Below are positions 1-5,690 of a stretch of 6,354 bases of DNA, in pieces. Each line of letters begins with the position of its first letter. Positions within the stretch are counted from its first letter, which is position 1. The notes under the pieces are model-generated. The model searched no databases. It was given only the letters and a program-made list of their open reading frames with translations, and had not been told where the DNA came from. The DNA comes from Lachnospiraceae bacterium UBA1755 (GTDB lineage: Bacteria > Bacillota > Clostridia > Lachnospirales > Lachnospiraceae). Location of the stretch: assembly GCA_002314805.1 (NCBI GenBank), contig DCHJ01000062.1, positions 33,989-40,342 of the forward strand. The letters are read 5' to 3'. A program made the translations under genes and the position numbers.

Positions 1-430
1 TACGCTTTACATCAAGACCTGCGATCTTGCCCGCATCCTTGGTTGCCTGACGCTGAGCATCGTTGAAATATGCCGGAACTGTGATAACTGCTTCTGTAAC
101 CTTCTCACCGAGGTATGCCTCTGCATCAGCCTTGAGCTTCTGAAGGATCATTGCTGATATCTCCTGAGGAGTATAAGCCTTGCCGTCGATGGTAACCTTA
201 TAGTCTGTACCCATATGTCTCTTAATAGAAGAGATCGTCCTGTCTGCATTTGTAACTGCCTGACGCTTAGCCGGCTCACCTACAAGCCTCTCACCCGTCT
301 TTGAAAAGGCAACTACAGAAGGAGTTGTCCTTGAGCCTTCTGCGTTAGGGATGACAACCGGCTTTCCGCCTTCCATAACTGCTACACAGCTGTTGGTTGT
401 ACCTAAATCAATACCGATAATCTTTGACAT
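1..430 (-). CDS. dnaK: Molecular chaperone DnaK (Hsp70), N-terminal part, cut by the window edge
   Basis: Cytosolic ATP-dependent Hsp70 chaperone that binds exposed hydrophobic segments and cycles with DnaJ and the exchange factor GrpE. Only the first 143 codons are inside the window; the gene continues past position 1. The reading frame starts at the ATG at 428-430 with a GGAGG ribosome binding site (439-443) eight bases upstream. Visible landmarks are the phosphate-1 motif IDLGTTNSC at residues 7-15, NAEGSRTTPSVVAF at 29-42, and VITVPAYFNDAQRQAT at 115-130, all hallmarks of the actin-like ATPase domain. The segment around residues 70-92 is short and lacks the roughly two-dozen-residue insertion found in proteobacterial DnaK, which supports a Gram-positive host. 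It lies 74 bp downstream of grpE on the same strand with no strong terminator between, so it is the third gene of the HrcA-controlled operon. Confidence 0.98.
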   Translation of the reverse strand, partial: MSKIIGIDLGTTNSCVAVMEGGKPVVIPNAEGSRTTPSVVAFSKTGERLVGEPAKRQAVTNADRTISSIKRHMGTDYKVTIDGKAYTPQEISAMILQKLKADAEAYLGEKVTEAVITVPAYFNDAQRQATKDAGKIAGLDVKR

Positions 431-504
431 ATATTTTTCCTCCGTTTATGGGTTTATTTTCCTGTTTTTCTGATACAGGCTCCGTACCCGGTACGAAACC
501 GGTG

Positions 505-1119
505 TCAGTTCTTGACCTTGACCATGCTCGGCCTGAGCAATGTGTCCTTGTACATGTAACCTTTCTGAAGCTCTTCGGTCACTATGTTTTCTTCACCGGA
601 ATCATCCTCCTCATGCATTACTGCATTATGAATATTGGGATCAAATTCCTTTCCTACACATTCAATGGCTGTTACTCCTGCATTCTCCAGATTGCTAAGG
701 AGCTCCTTGTAAACCATCTCCATACCCTCTGCAAATGCTCCCTCAGGTGCACCCTTCAGACCTCTTTCGAAGTTATCGATGGTAGGAAGTATTTTTTCCG
801 CTATCGCTCTTGCTCCGAAATCGTACATCTGCGATTTTTCTTTTTCTGTCCTCTTGCGGAAATTATCAAATTCTGCCAGCTGTCTGGTGTATCTCTCTTT
901 CCACTCGTTTTCCTGCTTTGTCTCAGGAGCCGGCTGGCCTTCTGTCTGCTCTACGCCGTCATCTGCAGCCGGGACTCCTGCATCATCCTTATCTCCCGTA
1001 CCTGTAAACTCCCCGGCCAGTTCGTCGGCTGCCTCTGCTGCTGCCTTGCCTGATTCCGTCTCCTCCCACATTTCAGGGAGTACATCTATCTGCGATTTAT
1101 TCAGTTTCTTTTTTTTCAA
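505..1119 (-). CDS. grpE: Nucleotide exchange factor GrpE, TTG start
   Basis: Homodimeric cytosolic co-chaperone that releases ADP from DnaK and so sets its cycling rate. The 204-residue protein has the usual GrpE layout. Residues 1-68 are a low-complexity, Ala/Glu/Asp-rich tail. A long charged helix of about 70-145 contains EFDNFRKRTEKEK (83-95) and LPTIDNFERGL (111-121). The C-terminal beta domain includes the signature around EFDPNIHNAV (158-167) and the end LLRPSMVKV. The start is TTG at 1117-1119, chosen because a perfect AAGGAGG lies six bases upstream and the next in-frame ATG (residue 17) has no comparable site. The ribosome binding site lies inside the last codons of hrcA and only one base separates the hrcA stop from this start, so translational coupling to hrcA is likely. 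The acidic N-terminus is poorly conserved in the family, so that region is not diagnostic. Confidence 0.97.
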   Translation of the reverse strand: MKKKKLNKSQIDVLPEMWEETESGKAAAEAADELAGEFTGTGDKDDAGVPAADDGVEQTEGQPAPETKQENEWKERYTRQLAEFDNFRKRTEKEKSQMYDFGARAIAEKILPTIDNFERGLKGAPEGAFAEGMEMVYKELLSNLENAGVTAIECVGKEFDPNIHNAVMHEEDDSGEENIVTEELQKGYMYKDTLLRPSMVKVKN

Positions 1120-1120
1120 G

Positions 1121-2188
1121 CTATGCCTCCTTGAAGGTCTCCTCGAGCTGCTTCATAACCGACTTGAGCGTCCCGAGTACCTTATCGTAATTCATCCGCT
1201 TCGGTCCGACAATTCCAATTGTACCTGAGATCCCGGGACCGAAATCGTAATTTGCCGTCACCAGACTGCAGTCCTTCATATCCTGAAGCGGGAGTTCCTC
1301 TCCGATATACACCTGAATACCGTCTGTCTGCACATCCGATCTGTACTTTTCGTTGATCTCACCGAGCATCCGCCGGAGCTCGTCTTTCTTCTCAAACTGC
1401 TCTATGAGCATACCTGCCGCTACACCCTCCGTAAGCTCCGGATATTTGAAGATGTTGGTCGCGCCGCTGGTATAAACCTCCAGCTCCTCTTCTTCATTAT
1501 TTGAGAAAGCCTCAGAGATCTCAGTGAGTACCTGATCGACCACCTCGCTGTATTCCCCCGCATCGCTGCGCAGCTTCATGATGGTCCTGATATTTATCTC
1601 ATCCATCGTCAGCCCGGTAAGGGATGTATTGAGAAGCATATTTATATCGGAAATATCCTTCTCTACAAGTCCGGCAGAAACCGTTATGATGCGGTTGTTA
1701 ATAATATTACCCTCGAAGACCGTTGCCACAAGCAGCTTATGCTCCTCCATACGGGACAGCTGTACGAACTTTATCCTGTTCCTGCGGCTGTTGGGTCCGG
1801 AGATCATGGCTGCGTAGTTGGTATTGACCGCAAGCAGCTTTGCAACGTGCCTAAGCACATACTCAAGCTTATCAACTCTCCTGGTCATCAGATCCTTATA
1901 TTCGGTAAGCTCTGTCTCCTTTGCCCTGATGGCATCGGACTTTTCCTTCATGATCTCATCGACATAGAATCTGTAGCCCTTGTCCGTCGGTATACGGCCC
2001 GCGGAAGTATGCGGCTGCACGATGTAGCCCATCTCTTCCAGATCGCTCATCTCATTGCGTATGGTGGCACTCGATACCTGAAGGTCCGGGAGCTTGCTGA
2101 GCGTCCTCGACCCCACCGGCTCTCCGGTCTCCATATAGCTGCGGATGATCGCCTTCAATATAGTAACTTTTCTCTCGTCAAGTTCCAT
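1121..2188 (-). CDS. hrcA: Heat-inducible transcription repressor HrcA
   Basis: Repressor of class I heat-shock genes in Gram-positive bacteria. It binds the CIRCE operator and depends on GroEL for activity in the known systems. The 355-residue product starts with a winged helix-turn-helix (about 1-75) containing the recognition-helix segment VSSATIRNEMSDLEEMGY (38-55) and the wing QPHTSAGRIPTDKGYRFYVD (58-77), both near-invariant in the family. The central GAF-like region and the C-terminal end (VYIGEELPLQDMKDCSLV, then GTIGIVGPKRMNY) also match HrcA. Length is close to the family norm of about 340-350. The ATG at 2186-2188 is preceded by an AGGGAG-type site. It is the first gene of the operon, with its promoter and a perfect CIRCE directly upstream, so it is autoregulated. 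The stop codon is one base from the grpE start. Confidence 0.98.
   Translation of the reverse strand: MELDERKVTILKAIIRSYMETGEPVGSRTLSKLPDLQVSSATIRNEMSDLEEMGYIVQPHTSAGRIPTDKGYRFYVDEIMKEKSDAIRAKETELTEYKDLMTRRVDKLEYVLRHVAKLLAVNTNYAAMISGPNSRRNRIKFVQLSRMEEHKLLVATVFEGNIINNRIITVSAGLVEKDISDINMLLNTSLTGLTMDEINIRTIMKLRSDAGEYSEVVDQVLTEISEAFSNNEEEELEVYTSGATNIFKYPELTEGVAAGMLIEQFEKKDELRRMLGEINEKYRSDVQTDGIQVYIGEELPLQDMKDCSLVTANYDFGPGISGTIGIVGPKRMNYDKVLGTLKSVMKQLEETFKEA
1126..1132 (-). promoter_or_regulatory. Ribosome binding site AAGGAGG of grpE, inside the hrcA 3' end
   Basis: AAGGAGG on the minus strand, six bases before the TTG start of grpE and overlapping the last hrcA codons. It is a full match to the anti-Shine-Dalgarno core and decides the use of the non-ATG start. 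The overlap means ribosomes finishing hrcA sit on the grpE initiation region. Confidence 0.85.
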
Positions 2189-2218
2189 ATAACTCCCTGG
2201 TTATCCGGTCTTCTCTTG

Positions 2219-2245
2219 TTAGCACTCACTCAAATAGAGTGCTAA
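2219..2245 (-). promoter_or_regulatory. CIRCE operator (HrcA binding site)
   Basis: Perfect inverted repeat TTAGCACTC (2219-2227), nine-base spacer, GAGTGCTAA (2237-2245), identical to the CIRCE consensus. It lies about 30 bp upstream of the hrcA start and just downstream of the predicted transcription start. Bound HrcA would therefore block the promoter, and the element is also included in the 5' end of the mRNA. Confidence 0.98.
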
Positions 2246-2258
2246 TCGTTACAGTCAT

Positions 2259-2287
2259 AGAATACTCTCCTTCAGGTGGGATGTCAA
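2259..2287 (-). promoter_or_regulatory. Sigma-A-type promoter of hrcA-grpE-dnaK
   Basis: On the minus strand, a perfect -35 hexamer TTGACA (2282-2287), a 17-base spacer and a -10 hexamer TATTCT (2259-2264). The expected transcription start is near 2252, immediately before the CIRCE element, which is the standard architecture for HrcA-repressed operons that rely on the vegetative sigma factor. Confidence 0.88.
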
Positions 2288-2302
2288 GGGGTACGGTCAA
2301 GA

Positions 2303-2350
2303 TTTTTGCGCCTTGTTTTTGCGCCTGTGTTTTTACCCCATGTTTGCCCC
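2303..2350. repeat. Short phased direct repeats (T-run followed by GC-rich tail) in the divergent intergenic region
   Basis: TTTTTGCGCCT occurs at 2303-2313 and again at 2316-2326, exactly 13 bp apart. Weaker relatives follow: TTTTTACCCC at 2330-2339 and TTTGCCCC at 2343-2350. They lie upstream of the hrcA -35 box and about 60 bp or more upstream of the rightward -35 box. They could be repeated protein-binding sites or A-tract curvature; the sequence alone does not decide. Confidence 0.5.
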
Positions 2351-2376
2351 GATACGCCCCTGACATATGCGTACAC

Positions 2377-2395
2377 CTTTACGATAGCTTTACGA
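2377..2395 (+). promoter_or_regulatory. 11-bp-spaced direct repeat CTTTACGA upstream of the 3D-like gene
   Basis: CTTTACGA occurs at 2377-2384 and again at 2388-2395, giving an 11-bp period, one helical turn. The pair ends 14 bp before the -35 hexamer of the rightward promoter, at about -68 to -50. Tandem hexamers with an 11-bp period at this position are typical of OmpR-family response regulators in Gram-positive bacteria (PhoP and WalR sites have this geometry). The actual hexamer TTTACG does not match either consensus exactly, so the regulator is unknown. Confidence 0.4.
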
Positions 2396-2409
2396 AACAG
2401 TTAACTTCC

Positions 2410-2438
2410 TTGCTTTATAAAACGATCCCCTATATAAT
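2410..2438 (+). promoter_or_regulatory. Promoter of the secreted 3D-like gene
   Basis: A -35 hexamer TTGCTT (2410-2415), a 17-base spacer and a perfect -10 hexamer TATAAT (2433-2438). The predicted start is near 2445, giving a leader of about 23-29 bases. The weak -35 box fits a promoter that is helped by an activator bound upstream. Confidence 0.75.
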
Positions 2439-2467
2439 GAAAATGCCCGCGAAAGTGGGAGAAAGGA

Positions 2468-3070
2468 ATGCCTATGACGAAAAAACTAGGAGTTCTGGTG
2501 GCAATTCTGGCAATATCTGTACTGAGTCTGGGGATCACAGTCTATGCTTACACTCAGGAAGAGATCGACAGCTTCACCGGACCTACATTTGGAATCAGCG
2601 GTGCCGGTATAGTGGCCGACGGAATTCCCGGAGCTGCACCCGTCAAATACGGGGACCTGATCAATGCCAGGGACAATCAGGACGGCACTTATACTTTTGA
2701 AGGTAAAAATTTCAGGATAAGCTCTGACTGGGGCGAGCACTGCCTGACCGGTTATTCCGATACCGGCTGCTGTACGGCTTCTGGCGTGATGCCGACCCTG
2801 CAGCATACTGTCAGCGGACCGTCCTATATGCTCGGCAAGTATTGCCTGATCAAGGGTGTCCGGATGCTCAACGGTGACGGCGGACTCCCGCAGACCTATG
2901 ACGGCATCTACAAATTTGAAGATACAGGCGGTACTGCCGTAGAATACGGGATCCCGCGTACCATGAATGTGCCTGTAGTTGATATCTACTGCGGTACTCA
3001 TGAAGCAGCTATGGCTGTAACCCACAACGGCTCCATCATAGCTGAGATATATATCCTTGAGGAAATCTGA
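2468..3070 (+). CDS. Small exported protein with a 3D-like (peptidoglycan lytic) domain
   Basis: Product of 200 residues. Residues 4-27 form a signal peptide: TKK, a hydrophobic stretch, then VYA before a likely signal peptidase I cut after residue 27. The mature N-terminus (28-85) is unrecognised. Residues 91-198 resemble the 3D domain of YuiC/YocH-type lytic enzymes: TASG (103-106), a P..HTV block, LGKYCLIKG (122-130), the hallmark EDTGG (151-155), VDIYCGTHEAA (171-181) and a final strand IAEIYILEE. Two of the usual acidic residues are seen (D152, D172). Where many members read TVAVDP, this protein reads TVSGP (114-118), so the first Asp seems absent. D152 and D172 are 20 residues apart, wider than the roughly 11 I recall for the family. 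Five cysteines (92, 101, 102, 126, 175) could form disulfides outside the cell. Start choice is open: ATG 2468 has GGGAG six bases upstream and ATG 2474 has AAAGGA six bases upstream; both keep the signal peptide. The likely role is cell-wall remodelling; activity is uncertain. Confidence 0.85.
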   Translation: MPMTKKLGVLVAILAISVLSLGITVYAYTQEEIDSFTGPTFGISGAGIVADGIPGAAPVKYGDLINARDNQDGTYTFEGKNFRISSDWGEHCLTGYSDTGCCTASGVMPTLQHTVSGPSYMLGKYCLIKGVRMLNGDGGLPQTYDGIYKFEDTGGTAVEYGIPRTMNVPVVDIYCGTHEAAMAVTHNGSIIAEIYILEEI

Positions 3071-3128
3071 TCCCGGCACACACATCCGGAGGGTAATACC
3101 TGCAGTAAATAATACTCATTCAGAAAAG

Positions 3129-3186
3129 AAAAAGAATGGCGTGAGAAAATGAATAATCACTTTCACAAGCCATTCTTTTTTCTGTC
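3129..3186. terminator. Bidirectional intrinsic terminator between convergent genes
   Basis: A perfect 12-bp stem, AAAAAGAATGGC (3129-3140) with GCCATTCTTTTT (3169-3180), enclosing a 28-base loop that itself can pair GTGA (3141-3144) with TCAC (3163-3166). The plus strand ends in a T-run and the minus-strand transcript also ends in a T-rich stretch, so the element can stop both the rightward 3D-like gene (ends 3070) and leftward lysA (ends 3210). The remaining bases of the 139-bp gap hold nothing else I recognise. Confidence 0.88.
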
Positions 3187-3209
3187 ATCCGGTTTCGGGT
3201 TATCTGTTA

Positions 3210-4514
3210 TCAGATATCAAGTCTTACAATATCCTCATAGGTCTCGCGTCTTAAGGCAGGATAGTCTTCTCCGGCCTTAAGCATCACCACTGCAGGTCTG
3301 GGAATGCGGTTATAATTGGAGGCCATTGAATAATTGTATGCTCCCGTTGTGCAGACCGCCGCGATATCTCCTCTTTGGGTCCCTGACGGAACCCTGATCC
3401 CCGGCTGGATGATGTCACCGCTCTCGCAGCAGCGGCCTACCAGATCCGCTTCCATATCGCATTTCTCGTCCATACGGCTTGCAATATAGCAGGTATACCT
3501 GGAGCCATACAGTGCATACCTCGGATTGTCAGTCATGCCGCCGTCCACTGACACATAATTCTTATAGCCCGGTATGTTTTTCACGAACCCGCAGGTATAA
3601 AGCGTCATTCCCGCATCGGCCACTATGCTGCGTCCCGGCTCCATCAGTATAGCCGGCACCCTGATGCCCAGTCTTTCGCAGGTCTTATTTATCGTCCCGG
3701 CGATCTCTGCGATTTTCTGCACTATATCTATACTGCCGTCGCTTTCCACATATGGCACGCCAAATCCGCCGCCGATGTCAAACTGTTCGGTGACATATCC
3801 GTACTTCTTCTCCATATCAGCCATGAATTCCAGCATTACTTCGGCAGTCCTGTCATATACATCCTCCCCGAATACCTGAGAGCCCACGTGGCAGTGAAAA
3901 CCCTTCAGGCTGACATGCGGGAGCGAAAGCGCTGCCTTTGTGATCTCATCTGCCTGTCCTGTGACAATTGCACTTCCGAACTTGGAATCCACCTTGCCGG
4001 TATTTACCTCCTCGTAGGTATGGGGATCTATGCCCGGAGTTATGCGCAGGAGCACTTTCTGCACCACATCCTTTTCCCTTGCGATGGCATCCAGTGCTGT
4101 GAGTTCCCCCAAATGATCCACAACAAAATATCCCACCTTACTGTCGATGGCAAATGATATCTCTTCATCCGTCTTATTATTGCAATGAAAGTATGCCTTG
4201 GACAGATCAAAGCCCGCTGCCCTGGCTGTTGCGATCTCTCCGCCGGAGACCACGTCTATGCCCAGTCCGGTATCCTTTATGATACGGTACATCTGCTTGA
4301 AGGAATTGGCCTTACTGGCATAAAGCGGCAGTGAGCCCTCCGGAAAATACTTCCTGAAGGCTGTGGTATAGGCTGCACATTTCTCTCTTATCTTATCCTC
4401 ATCCAGAAGATAGAGCGGAGTCCCGTACTTTTCAGCCAGCTCAACGGTATCCCTTCCCGCAAATGTGAGATGCGCACCCGCAGTTCCAATGTTGTCACAA
4501 ATATAATTTCCCAT
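3210..4514 (-). CDS. lysA: Diaminopimelate decarboxylase
   Basis: PLP enzyme of the alanine-racemase-fold type III family that converts meso-2,6-diaminopimelate to L-lysine and CO2, the last lysine step. The 434-residue length is usual. The PLP-binding lysine is K68 in YASKAN (65-70). HCHVGSQ (207-213) carries the histidine that stacks on PLP. The phosphate-binding glycine loop is GGGFG (248-252). EPGRSIVADAG is at 292-302. The dimer-contributed motif CESGD (363-367) and the late GAYNYSMASNYN segment (391-402), with Y393 contacting PLP, complete the active site. The ATG at 4512-4514 has an AGGGGA site four bases upstream. It follows ddh on the same strand after 198 bp that contain repeats and a likely promoter, so it may be transcribed on its own as well as by read-through. 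The bidirectional terminator ends its transcript. PLP-lysine family relatives include arginine decarboxylases, but the CESGD and neighbouring genes favour LysA. Confidence 0.97.
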   Translation of the reverse strand: MGNYICDNIGTAGAHLTFAGRDTVELAEKYGTPLYLLDEDKIREKCAAYTTAFRKYFPEGSLPLYASKANSFKQMYRIIKDTGLGIDVVSGGEIATARAAGFDLSKAYFHCNNKTDEEISFAIDSKVGYFVVDHLGELTALDAIAREKDVVQKVLLRITPGIDPHTYEEVNTGKVDSKFGSAIVTGQADEITKAALSLPHVSLKGFHCHVGSQVFGEDVYDRTAEVMLEFMADMEKKYGYVTEQFDIGGGFGVPYVESDGSIDIVQKIAEIAGTINKTCERLGIRVPAILMEPGRSIVADAGMTLYTCGFVKNIPGYKNYVSVDGGMTDNPRYALYGSRYTCYIASRMDEKCDMEADLVGRCCESGDIIQPGIRVPSGTQRGDIAAVCTTGAYNYSMASNYNRIPRPAVVMLKAGEDYPALRRETYEDIVRLDI

Positions 4515-4550
4515 AATTTCCCCTGTGTGTCTTGTAATAGCGGCATCTGA

Positions 4551-4578
4551 TATATATATATTCAGGTACCTGGGTCAA
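4551..4578 (-). promoter_or_regulatory. Probable lysA promoter
   Basis: On the minus strand, TTGACC (4573-4578), a 16-base spacer and TATATA (4551-4556). The -10 lies in an alternating TA run (4551-4560), so the exact register is uncertain by one or two bases. The predicted leader of about 30 bases shows no lysine riboswitch or T-box. Confidence 0.55.
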
Positions 4579-4591
4579 CAGTTTCGCCAGA

Positions 4592-4743
4592 ATTTTTCCT
4601 GCTGCCTGCGTGCTGACAGTCCGTCACGCTCCGGCCTCAGCGCTTTCTGTAAAACAGCCTTTCACGCATCAGTCGCAAAGCATTATATGAAGCAGTCCTT
4701 CACGCAACGGACTTAAAGCATGGTATGCAGCAGCTCGTCACGG
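4592..4743 (-). repeat. Degenerate 38-bp tandem repeat overlapping the ddh 3' end
   Basis: Read on the minus strand, four consecutive 38-base units start at 4743, 4705, 4667 and 4629, each opening with a variant of GCGTGAAGGACTG. By hand count the first and second units match at about 26 of 38 positions and the second and third at about 24. The fourth keeps mainly the opening core. The first unit contains the last codons and stop of ddh; the other three fill the spacer before lysA. The period is not a multiple of three, so the array is non-coding beyond the ddh stop. It looks like an old tandem duplication of the gene end that has since diverged. Confidence 0.75.
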
Positions 4744-5690
4744 GAAAGCGGAGACAGATCTGCAGGTGCGATATCAAACATGGTAAAGCAGCCTGACAGT
4801 CCGCGGTCATGCATGCGCACAGCTGCTCTTGCCGCTGCCACCAACACGGCGCCCGTAAATTCCGGATTGGAATCCAGACAGAGATCATATTCTATTGCGT
4901 GATTATGCTCTTTGTTAAGTCCGGTCCTGCCTGTATAGATCACCATGCCGCCGTGAGGCAGACCTGCATGATCCCTCTTTAGCTCTTCCTCCGTGATAAA
5001 ATGCACTGTGGTGTCATACTCGTCAAAATAGTTGGGCATTGTCCTGATCGTATTTTCGATTGCCGCCCTGTCAGCTCCTTCCTCCGCTGCCACGAAGCAT
5101 TCCCTTGTATGCTTCTGGCGGGTAGTGAGCTCAGGCTGTCTGCCGCTGCGGACTGCCTTTATCGCATCCTGATCGGGTACGGTATACTGGATCGCATCCT
5201 TTACTCCAGGGATCCTCCTTACTGCCTGTGAGTGTCCCTGACTTACACCGCGGCCCCAGAATGTATATGCCTTGCCATCGGGCAGGATCGATGATGCATA
5301 CAGCCGGTTAAGTGAGAACATGCCCGGATCCCATCCGCAGGAAATCACTGCCAGATGGCCTTCCTTCTTTGCCGCTGCGTCAACATTGGCAAAATGCTCC
5401 GGTACTCTTGCGTGAGTGTCAAAGCTGTCGATAACATTGAAATGCGCTGCCAGCTCCGGTGTCATCTGCGGCAGGTCCGTTGCACTGCCTGCACAGATAA
5501 TGAGTATATCTATGTCTTCCTTATATTTCAGAATATCTGCTGCCGCGAGAACAGGTATCCCCGTGAGTGTCCTGAGTGCTGACGGATCACGGCGGGTAAA
5601 TACGCCCACCGTCTCCATATCCTCTGCATCTCTGAGCGCCAGCTCCACACCGCGTCCCAGATTGCCGTAACCGTAAATTGCTGCCTTCAT
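4713..5690 (-). CDS. ddh: meso-Diaminopimelate D-dehydrogenase
   Basis: NADPH-dependent enzyme that makes meso-2,6-diaminopimelate in one step from L-2-amino-6-oxopimelate (opened tetrahydrodipicolinate) and ammonia, bypassing the acylated four-step branch. Numbered from the ATG at 5688-5690, the 325 residues match the family length. The Rossmann motif is AIYGYGNLGRGVE (4-16); FTRRDP (31-36) fits NADPH preference. Other signatures are CAGSATDLP (66-74), SCGWDPGMFSLNRLYA (117-132), FWGRGVSQGHS (144-154), RRIPGVKDAIQYT (158-170), TIRTMPNYF (214-222) and GLPHGG (243-248). These match the Corynebacterium enzyme closely. An in-frame TTG 21 bases upstream would add seven residues, but the ATG has AGGGGA seven bases before it and starts directly at the conserved KAAIYGYGN, so it is preferred. 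The gene lies between dapB and lysA on the same strand. Its last codons form the first unit of the 38-bp array, and the 54-bp array ends about 28 bp before its start. Confidence 0.97.
   Translation of the reverse strand: MKAAIYGYGNLGRGVELALRDAEDMETVGVFTRRDPSALRTLTGIPVLAAADILKYKEDIDILIICAGSATDLPQMTPELAAHFNVIDSFDTHARVPEHFANVDAAAKKEGHLAVISCGWDPGMFSLNRLYASSILPDGKAYTFWGRGVSQGHSQAVRRIPGVKDAIQYTVPDQDAIKAVRSGRQPELTTRQKHTRECFVAAEEGADRAAIENTIRTMPNYFDEYDTTVHFITEEELKRDHAGLPHGGMVIYTGRTGLNKEHNHAIEYDLCLDSNPEFTGAVLVAAARAAVRMHDRGLSGCFTMFDIAPADLSPLSRDELLHTML

Noticed and set aside
431..504. Small inverted repeats (CCGG-CCGG, CCTGT-ACAGG) between grpE and dnaK
   Set aside because: Stems of only 4-5 bp with no T-run; too weak to call a terminator or processing site, although short hairpins could affect mRNA stability.
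424..1053. Long plus-strand reading frame of 209 codons antisense to grpE
   Set aside because: It lies entirely opposite grpE and the grpE-dnaK gap, reads as Cys/Leu/Phe-rich nonsense with no family resemblance, and has no ribosome binding site.
1739..2245. Plus-strand reading frame antisense to the hrcA N-terminus
   Set aside because: It is the complement of the conserved HrcA winged-helix region and even runs into CIRCE; no independent coding signal.
2486..3085. Minus-strand reading frame of 199 codons opposite the 3D-like gene
   Set aside because: The plus-strand frame has a promoter, ribosome binding site, signal peptide and recognisable domain; this one has none of these.
4694..4713. 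AGTCC/GGACT hairpin just after the ddh stop
   Set aside because: Only 5 bp of stem with no T-run, and it is a by-product of the 38-bp repeat sequence; not a credible terminator.
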